NCBI GenBank assembly: GCA_000507305.1
Contig: DF239629.1
Coordinates: 62,001-126,000 of the forward strand
DNA: 64,000 nucleotides
Direction of reading: 5' to 3'
DNA from: Breviolum minutum Mf 1.05b.01
Taxonomy: Eukaryota; Sar; Dinophyceae; Suessiales; Symbiodiniaceae
The notes under the pieces were generated by a model that saw only the letters and a list, made by a program, of their open reading frames with translations, ran no database searches and was not told the origin of the DNA. A program made the translations under genes and the position numbers. Numbering within the stretch: position 1 is the stretch's first letter; each line of letters opens with the position of its first letter. Of this stretch, positions 55,993 to 64,000 are shown piece by piece.

Positions 55993-58185
55993 AAGGTGTA
56001 GAGGACTTTTTAGGTTCAACTTGGTGACATTATGATATGAAGACAACACAGATGTTTTTTTAAAGGAGCTTTACCCCAGCCTAGGGACCCTAGGTAACTT
56101 CTCATGAGGTCAGCACTATCTGTTTTAGAAGAGTATGGGGAAAATGGTGACATGTTTACTCAATGTCAGTAGTGTTTGGTGCCACATTCCGATGCTCACC
56201 ACTTTGTCGTATGCTTATTGTCGGGTAAAAAGAGATAGTATATAGCTGCGCCAGATGGAAAGCACCCATATCATATTTGCTTTTAAGTTGTTTGTTTCCA
56301 AAGGCATAGGTGAAGGGTTTCAAGCCATGAATCGTACCTGGCACCTAAGGATTTTGGTGGAAACTGCAGAAGATTGACACCTTGCTTGCGACCATGACCC
56401 GTTTGCACAACCTCAGAAGGACAGCATCCGGATGCACCATATTATCCGGTGGTTCGTTTCATGATGCGGCATCATGGATGAATCTATGATGACTAACGTG
56501 AATATCATCCACTATGATTATGATCGGTAGGATTCTGAGTATGATGGGTAGGAACTAGGAACATCATAGAAGGATAGAACAATATCATGTTCATGCGTGG
56601 TAACGGTCCCTTTGCTTCTCTTACTACTGAATGGCTTTGTCAAGTGAGGTTAACGTCCAAATCACAAGTCGTATTGTTTCCTGTTGATGGATTAGCCCTC
56701 CGCGATTCATGAATGATGATCATCCAATTTCCATGAACCCATTTTTGTTCGACGAAGTTCTGCCGATTGCCACAAAAAGGCAAGATGTGGGTTATGAAGT
56801 TATCACTATCGCTGCAGGATCTTGTGTCCATCAGCCGGGTTTCGAATCCTTTACATCCAGATTTCGCGAGGACCAACGTAGTTGTTCTGGCCCGGGAAAC
56901 ATGAATGGTTGCATGGGAGAAAAGCCAGGCTGTTTGTTCTTTCGGGTTGACTGGTGGTTGGTGAAAGCTTATATGATATGACAAGAAGTGATATCTTAAC
57001 TTATCGGATGTATTGAAATCAGCGGAGCATCTTTCTCAGGGTGATCACCCACAGATCCCCAACGATTTTCCCAACAACTTCTTGTGACATCCCGTTGATT
57101 CAGTTGATCACTTCTTTTTCATCAGCGTGAACCACTGAATCGACTTGCATCAATGGAATGTCAATGAGAACCATTAAAGACATCCCCAACCGAGCCATAA
57201 ACTACAAACCGTGCACCAAATCCTACTTAGTTGTTCATTATACTTATACTGAATAATTGGCTTAGGGTTGTTACCCAAGGATTGGGGGCCCCCCCCTCAC
57301 CCACAAATTTCAGGGAGGACATCCGAGCACCATCCAGTTCGGCCCTGCTAGGCACTGATGTCCCTCCCGCGGGATAGAGTTGGAAGATGATTTTCTCAAT
57401 AAAAGGAGCTTCAGGTAGGGGCTATGTCAGTTAAAGTTTAAGGGATTGCACAGTTTGTTTGATTCGTTTAATCTTCCGCATTGCACGCGGGCCTTGCCGG
57501 GCAAATTATCGCCCCGACACCAGCCTTTTGTGTGGGTTTCGGGAAATTAGGTTAATGGCATGGAATCGCTCCCCACCAACATGACATTGAATTGTTGAAA
57601 AGACATGTTGAATCATTTTGGGTGAAACATGTGAGTGTGCTCCACCCCCTTCAGATCCAAGTAAGACTACCTTAATCCTCCAAAAACCTGATGGAACATG
57701 AAAGTTCAGGGTGAACATGTTAGAACAAATCTCAAATCGCTCCGGACATCTCCTGTTACACTTCCGCCAGGATTCTCGTCGATGACCAGCCCTCACCGTC
57801 ATCCAGGATGCCAGTCACCCCAAGACAAGCCGGTCCACGGACAACATCCTGTACACGTTGGTAAATATACATGATCCAATGGGATGTGCCACCTCTTGCT
57901 ACTTCAAATTCAGCAAAATATTGTCGTGTACTGAATGTAGGAATGAAAAACAGGCCTAAGACTTGTATCACTGTCCATTCGTCCCGAGAATGGAATCTTC
58001 TTGCTTGTTTTGACGGCTTGGAAATTGTCGACTATAGAGGTTCAGACGCAGGAAATTGGACTTTGAAGTCAAGGACCATGGGTTGGTAAGACTAATTTTC
58101 TACATAAAAGCCATTTAAGGGCATCTATTTGTGAACATTCCAGGGAAGTGAACAACCCTAGACCACCTTTCCGGCATCGCCTTTT
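55993..58185. other. no firmly supported gene
   Basis: 56709-56980 and 57871-58084 have + open frames with plausible composition (for example TCITVHSSREWNLLACFDG). Neither has clear splice limits or a family match. Confidence 0.35.
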
Positions 58186-58188
58186 GAG

Positions 58189-58402
58189 CCATGCAGCCTG
58201 CTTGGCCGTCCTGGAATTTCTTCTTGGGCGACTGGAAAGATGATAAAGAGAACTATATCAAAGTCTTTGGCAATGCCAAATCCATAAGGGCAGTTCTTCA
58301 CAATCGACAAAGCGGATGGCCGACATACCTAGGAATCACTGCAGATGATTGGGGACGGTGGAGATGTGGAGAAGGCGTTCTGCAATCACACGCTTGCAGG
58401 CG
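58189..58402 (+). CDS. exon: W module 1, N-terminal part
   Basis: The product contains QPAWPSWNFFLGDWKDDKE and DDWGRWRCGEGVLQSHACR. It could begin at the ATG at 58191 or at an AG|C acceptor just before it. The donor is AGGCG|GTGTGAG, phase 2, which joins exactly to the single leading base of exon 58898. Confidence 0.7.
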
Positions 58403-60500
58403 GTGTGAGTTTGAAAAGTCATTTTGGAGAACCCATCAAAAGACTGTTGATGAAACACATGAAATAATAGGCCAGACCCCGGAAAGCATCAACTGGGTTG
58501 GATGAATGCCATTTTAAAACCTTTTGGAGTGGAATTTCTATGACGTTTTTGTTCCTTGATGTTGTGGACTTGCCTCCGGAATTTTAACACTGCAAGAAAC
58601 ACCACCATATAAACAGCGATGATTCACGGGTGAAACATAATGTATCTCGCCATGGCACCCATGGGAACCCTGCCCATACATGGCACCCAAACATGGCACC
58701 CACACATGGCACCCAGGGAGCACCCAGCAATGATACCCCCGCCATGCCACCCAGCCATGAATTACCTGAACATGGCACCCAACCATGGCACCACACCCTC
58801 CACCAAAGTTGCGCAACAATGATTATATATACATTTCTCATTTGTTTGTGTTATCCATGAGATCTGTTGGGTATGTGCAAATCTCGACATGTCCCAGGTT
58901 GGACCGAATTCTGTGGCGATCTGAAAGTGATGCCGTGAAACATTGGGCTTGGCGTCGCTACTTGGCACACGCGCCATTCTTGCCACGGGTGACGCGATTT
59001 CTTGAAACTCTTCCATACATGGAAGCTGGAAACAGGCCAGTGTTTGTTCCGATTTGGGCGTTGAAACTTCCGATCCACAATTTGCAAATGAAGGACCAAT
59101 TCTTTGACGGTGACTTGATGATTGATGACTTGGACTAACTTCTCCGCTATCCAGCACGAGTGAAGGACTTACCACCCTTGGATGCATTTCTGAAGAGAGT
59201 CAATGGCACATGGACTCTGTACTGTCCCAACCATAAGCGACTCTTGGTGCTTCGTTGCGTTCAGGCTGTTCATGTGAACGTGGTCCTGCAAGTGAGGTGC
59301 GAGGTGCGTGGTTGCTTGGGAGACAAGGTGCAGCCCAACTGGCCCTCTTTGGATTTTTTTCAGGGTGAATGGGAGGACCACAAAGGAAGGACGGTTACTG
59401 TGTGGCAAACAGCAAGGTCTTGTTTGACTGTTCAGATGCAGAAGAGTGGTGAAGAGGACCGCCGGTTTAAAATCAAAGTGGATGAATTTGGCAGGTGGAT
59501 GTGCGGGAAAGGTGTTCTCCAAGCATGTACATCCACGGAGAATAAGATCTCCTGGGTTGTAGAGGATCTTTCACAAAAGTGGACATGGTGGCGCAGCTTC
59601 TACCAAGAAGTGCAGAAAGCAACCTCCGTACCAGTTTCTGAAACTCAGACACGGTCAGTACAGCTTGCTTGGCCTGCTTCGGTCGCTTTTTTTCTTGGCA
59701 CGTGGGTGGACCATCATGGTAATCATGTGAGAGTAGAGTGGCAAGGGGATCAGTCAGGTTCAGTTGTGGCCCAGATTAGTAGATACAGATACAATTGGGA
59801 GCGGCCTTTGAATATTGATGGAGAGGGCAGATGGACTTGTGGTGAAGGGGTGTTGCAGCCACACCAAAGCTCCCACAATATCATTGTTTGGCTCTCCGAT
59901 GAAAACGCCCCGCGACAGTGGACATGGCAAAGAAGCGCAGATTCAGATGAGTACGTGCCTTGTGCACCTTTTATGCCCGAGGTGACTCGATTTTGTCATG
60001 AAGATGTGCCTCGTATGACACCCTCAAAGGAGCCAGTGCAGCCAATTTTAGTGCCGGTTTGGGCGATGCGATTTACTCAGTACAACATCAATGAGAACCT
60101 ATGCTTCAGCGATGGCAGAAGTATGTTTGATCTCTTGCAAGAACTGCTGATAGATCCAGCAGCTGTCAGCAAAATTGAGCCTTTGGATGTTTTTCTTTAC
60201 CAAGGCCCTGATGGGAAGCAGGCGCTATACTGCATCAACAACCGTCGGCTATTGGTGCTGAGATGTTGGCAGGCCGTGCGCAGTGAGATGTTGATCAAGG
60301 TGAAGTGCTGCGTGCACGATCCATATGGAGAAGGTCGTTTTTGCGATTGGTTCAACAGAGGATATTCCAGACCAGGGCAATTTGCTGGATGCGACGGCCT
60401 TGGACTTTGCATCTGGGTTCGTGATCAGAGATTTGCGGGGTGAAAGGTTTCCTCACACAAGGGGTCCTCATGTGATGGGAACCCCAAACTATTGCATTGA
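58189..60500 (+). CDS. modular protein: W..FF.G.W repeats with ParB/sulfiredoxin-like modules, first module broken
   Basis: Two exons (58189-58402 and 58898-60443) give: W module 1, P module 1, W module 2, W module 3, P module 2. The W module is about 85 residues with WP..FF.G.W.D......V then G.W.CG.GVLQ and I.W......W.W.R. The P module has VP.WA...TQ.NI......DGRS...LL.ELL, then I.PLDV and CINNRRLLVLR, resembling the ParB/sulfiredoxin fold (inferred from the DGR and NNRRL patterns only). P module 1 has an in-frame TAA at 59136-59138 and loses the DGR and NNRR residues. Known function: none recognised. It may be a decayed gene, or the stop may be bypassed. Confidence 0.65.
58655..58797. repeat. 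degenerate ACATGGCACCCA repeat
   Basis: About nine imperfect units (CATGGCACCCA/CATGGCACCCAAA) within the intron between the two exons of the modular gene. Unit spacing is about 15 bases. Confidence 0.8.
58898..60443 (+). CDS. long exon: W and P modules, with in-frame TAA
   Basis: The acceptor is GTCCCAG|GTT with one leading base. One reading frame runs from here to 60443, broken only by TAA at 59136. Before it: ILWRSESDAVKHWAWRRYL and PVFVPIWALKLPIHNLQM. After it: DLPPLDAFLKRVNGTW, FFQGEWEDHKGRTVTVW, FFLGTWVDHHGNHVRVEW, VPVWAMRFTQYNINENL and CINNRRLLVLRCWQAV. Near 60325 a second frame (VVFAIGSTEDIPDQGNLLDA) looks more coding-like than the first, which suggests a frameshift or a small intron. 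Confidence 0.7.
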
Positions 60501-60670
60501 TTGTTGTTCACGGAGTATAATTTATAGTACACCGGCCAAACTCAATGGTGTTTGAATGGGATTCACCTAATTTGGAATAGACGTTTTGTCTCATGTTGGG
60601 TCACTGTTAATACTTCAGGTATTTGAAGAACCCGATAAGGATGATCATGTTATATAAATCACAAAATCGA

Positions 60671-61626
60671 AGGTTTTCAAAATCTTAATTCAAGATGCAT
60701 CAATGAATCAAACATGATTTCAGGGGTGGTCATCATATCACCCCCGCCTTGGATTTTGCTGCATGTCTCATTGTGCCCATTTTGCAAATTGTGTTTTCAC
60801 TGCCTGTAGACGTTTGTTTACCTTCGTCTCCAAAAGAAAAAATCGTCGAATTGTTGTGTTGTACTGTTGATGGAAGAAATCCTGCACCACCTAGGATGCC
60901 AAAAATCTTGTAGATAATGAGGTATTCTGACAATATCAAATGGTGCGGGATTTTGTCATCAACAGTATTATAGTTGTCACAGGTCAAAATTTTCCAATGA
61001 AAATACGATTTTTTCCGGAAATTTGAGGCTGTCGTTATCGTCCAAGAGCCTGCGGTGGGTCGGGTCTCCAAACTGGTGGGGATGCCGATGGAGGTCTTAT
61101 TTTGATGTTTTTTGGTGATGTTTCAACCGACTATAGATCTATATAGTTATTATATGAAGACACGTATATTTAAGTTTAGCAAGTCTTTAAATTTGAATAC
61201 AGGCTTTCAGATGTAGTTGGAGATGAAGGGATACCTCGAAGAAAAAAACATTACAGGTTGATAACCCGACAGGGTTCATCGTAGCCATGTTAACAGAGGC
61301 CAACAGGGTGATTGCAAAAGCTACACTTCAACAATCGGACCAAAATGAGTAGAGAAAAAATGCAAGTTTCGCAAAACAAAGAGCGCAAAATAGTTTGAAG
61401 ATGATGGTTGGAAGATCTCTTTGGGGTGTCATTTTTCGGGGGACTTCTGTACTCTTGAGGCGGAAAAGGAAGTACCAAACTCAACTATCCACCAACTAGC
61501 CTTCAAAACGAATGTAAGTACTGTACCTTGGAACCAGTACTATCATGATAAGTGGGGTGACCAGGCATTTGTACACAAACACTTTCAATCGTGGCAGAGT
61601 TTGTTTGATCAAGATCCCGGAGGAAT
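60671..61626. repeat. segmental duplication, copy B (compact)
   Basis: Diverged counterpart of 54031-55423 without the GAT tract. It starts AAGGTTTTCAAAATCTTAA and ends near AGATCCCGGAGGAATG. It lies immediately downstream of the modular gene. Confidence 0.8.
60862..60968. mobile_element. MITE family C, copy 2
   Basis: The left end is TACTGTTGATGGAAGAAATCC and the right end GGATTTTGTCATCAACAGTA. Inner words TGCACCA and TGGTGCGG extend the inverted repeat to about 28 bp. Confidence 0.8.
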
Positions 61627-63868
61627 GTGTATTTGCAACCGTGTTTCCTAGATTCTCCATCTATGGAATATGCGTGCCTATAAGCCTCAGTGATTTGGGC
61701 GATTTTGGACCTCTGAAAGTGGCCTGATCATAGGGGATTTGATACTCAAATGGCCAAATATTTATTTGGTCAGATATTTCTAATTAGGCATTAGGCATGG
61801 GTATTTAATGGTATCTATATAATGTATATTGCATTTATTCATACAATATTCATACATATTTGACCAAGTCTTGCTCAATTATTGGGCAAATTATTGGGCT
61901 ATATTGGGCTTATTTTGAACATAGAATGGTGTTGTCCGGATAGTCTATGAATCCAAATTATTGAATCATTATTTTCCTGAATGATTGGAAGAGTAAGAAG
62001 CACCAACCATGGTCCCAAACGTGCTGTTCCTTTTGTATACCCTAATGTTGAGCTCTAGCCACAAAAAGCTCTATACATGTCATGTTGCCATTTTACAACC
62101 AATGTGTCGGTACTCGCAACGTTGAGCCTTAAACCCCGTAGCATTTCGCGGCTCGAGCGAAGTTTTTGGCCCTTCAGGTTTCGGCCAAGTGTTTCATTTA
62201 GATTCCTGTTTCAACTTTCAATTATGTTCAAGCTCTGTTTCTTGGCTGGAAAGTTTTGGAAGACGAATGCCCAGGGAGATTTTGACCAAACCCATAATGG
62301 TGTCACATGAGGGCCAGTTGAAACACCATGACAATCTCGATCTGGAATCTCAAAGGCTGCCAAAGAACATGTGTTCGGGCAAACTACATGATACCCTGGA
62401 AAGATGATTGTGTTTTTTTTGTGAATGAAAGATCTGATTGTTTCCACAAGAGCTTTAGGATCAGATTTTTTGTCGACATAATTGTAGACATAAATACCAC
62501 AACTGTTCTTGGATTACGTTTTACTGTCAAGTATGTGCCACTATCTTGTTTATTTATGAGGGTTCTTTTCCTTTTCATGGTGATGGTGACAACTAGGCAT
62601 CCAAGAAACTTTTTTGGTGCTAAGCTTTATTTGGATTGTAGATAGATATTTGACATCAAAACATGTGATCTATGGTTGGTGTTTGTTTTCTTGGAACGGA
62701 GGGCATGACAATAGTTTCTGATGTGTGGAATTTGCGAATTTGTGACCCACATCCCCGAAAACTACCATGGATACCCAAAATGATGGGTCTTGGAAAAGGT
62801 GGACTCCGGCGTAAAATATGGCCATTTTTGGTATCAATTCGTTCGATTTCTGGTGTGTTTGAACTATCATTTCGTAGGAATTAATATGGTGAAACCGGAT
62901 GGGTCACCCAAGGTCTAAAGATCTAAGGCCGGTAAGGGAATCTCACAGATGCGGCTATTCTTGGGAGATTCAAACTGGTGAAATACTGTTGATGGTTCAG
63001 AAATCTGGCTAAACCAGTTGAGGTTGGTAGTTTATCCCATTATCTACAAGGTTTTATACATCCCAGGTGGTTGTTTGGGATTTCTTCCATTAACAGTATC
63101 CATCAAATATGATAATATGATCAATTTCGCATGGATATCATGGGACGACCCACCCTCAGTGGTTAACCCTTGTTCTTCGGGGTTGTTTGTGAAGTGTTTG
63201 ATGTCCTTTCAGTCGCGGATTTATTGGATTTTAGACCACCAATGTGAAACTACCAACTGACCATTTCCTACAACCCTCCAAGCACTCCCAGTATATTTTT
63301 TGACTTTGCCATTGACACGAGTTACAACCATGCATCTGAGATATCCATGTCGTTGAGGCATGGACATGTTCATGTTTTTTCATTTTGTTGAATGATCATT
63401 TTTCCGAGACCGATTGGTTTTCTGAATCATTTTCAATGAGATACATCCAGGTAGTTTCAAGTAGTTTTGGCAGGCAAGCAGATAGTTGATAATGGTCATA
63501 GTTATATTCCTCAGAATTTCCGGTTTCACGAAATGATTTCCAGACAATTCGACGTGGCCTATGTTTTCCTTCAGAGGGTCTCATTGGTGGTTCTTCTTAG
63601 TTTCAACGAGACCGAAAAAGTCATGTGAGCCACGAAAACAAAACCTTCGTAATTACGTTCCATTGAAATACTGGTTGTTTAATAGGGATCCTTACAATGT
63701 TTTATTGCAATCCTCACATAATTGGATAGTATAATTTCCTATGTCTATAATGGTTTGATCTCTATATAATTGGGTAAAATAATCCCTTTTATACCCTATA
63801 CAACCAAGGGTCCCTTTTTTTCAGGACGCTCATGTCTCTGAGGTTGTGGACTGTTCTTACTGCTCCAG
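61627..63868. other. no supported gene
   Basis: AT-rich with one MITE copy at 62983. Short open frames (for example 62672-62884) lack splice and family support. Confidence 0.4.
62983..63099. mobile_element. MITE family C, copy 3
   Basis: The left end is ATACTGTTGATGGTTCAGAA and the right end GGGATTTCTTCCATTAACAGTAT. The middle is diverged from copies 1 and 2. Confidence 0.7.
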
Positions 63869-63919
63869 GTGGCGCTAGTGCATCCTGCGCAAGGCTATGC
63901 ATGGATGGCAAAGATCAAG
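63869..63919 (+). CDS. candidate exon at window edge
   Basis: The acceptor is CTGCTCCAG|GTG. The product is VALVHPAQGYAWMAKIK. The donor is ATCAAG|GTGAGG, phase 0, a strong canonical donor. Another frame (from ATG 63830) is also open. Too short to recognise. Confidence 0.35.
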
Positions 63920-64000
63920 GTGAGGCAGTTTCCACCCTGTGATTTTGAGGATTCTGGGGTTCTTTAGTTCCTCATTTAGTAGGAAAATACATGATCCCTG

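Noticed and set aside
55686..56049. Open frames with YVCM or HTYI repeats
   Set aside because: They are translations of the TACA tetranucleotide array.
1..64000. Relic dinoflagellate spliced-leader sequence marking retroposed genes
   Set aside because: I looked for the ends of the dinoflagellate leader (CCGTAGCC and TTTGGCTCAAG) and saw only partial chance matches such as 28363 and 61280.
1..64000. Prokaryotic promoters, ribosome binding sites, terminators, CRISPR
   Set aside because: Nuclear dinoflagellate DNA; no evenly spaced repeat-spacer array and no operon structure, so such calls would be meaningless here.

Overview
This window looks like nuclear DNA from a dinoflagellate, most likely a Suessiales/Symbiodiniaceae-type alga. 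Long open frames are almost absent. Coding sequence comes in short exons separated by introns of about 70 bases to nearly 3 kb. Almost every acceptor I could place reads AG followed by G. Many donors are GC and a few are GA instead of GT, a pattern described for Symbiodiniaceae. The non-coding part is AT-rich and full of hairpin elements, microsatellites and decayed repeats. All confidently read exons lie on the + strand, as expected from unidirectional dinoflagellate gene clusters. No rRNA, tRNA, CRISPR array or prokaryotic operon was seen.

Region by region: 1-7.2 kb is repeat-rich with one unassigned candidate exon. About 7.26-25.6 kb holds a large gene read in 18 exons. It encodes an OpuAC-like (glycine-betaine type) periplasmic-binding domain, then GCC2/GCC3/ephrin-receptor-like cysteine-rich repeats, then a polytopic membrane region. 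One of its introns (15.05-17.86 kb) carries a ~2 kb insert bounded by 77-bp direct repeats. About 27.9-33.1 kb has scattered candidate exons of one or more unrecognised genes. About 37.2-49 kb holds a pentatricopeptide-repeat (PPR) gene whose ~35-residue motifs can be rebuilt across about a dozen tiny exons with matching phases. About 58.2-60.5 kb holds a modular gene with three copies of a Trp-rich W..FF.G.W module and two copies of a module resembling the ParB/sulfiredoxin fold; the first of these two carries an in-frame TAA. The rest (49-58 kb, 60.6-64 kb) is mostly repeats, including a diverged segmental duplication (54.0-55.4 kb and 60.7-61.6 kb).

Several small inverted-repeat families are dispersed through the introns. 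The most notable has eight ~85-108 bp copies with ends reading CTAGGTGGTGG and CCACCAACTAG. All eight lie in the same orientation as the genes, and they carry GT near the left end and AG at the right end, like introner elements.

The genes do not obviously form one pathway. The first suggests an extracellular ligand sensor or transport-associated membrane protein, the PPR gene an organellar RNA-binding protein, and the last a modular protein of unknown role. All exon boundaries are inferred by eye from reading frame, phase and family resemblance, without transcript evidence.
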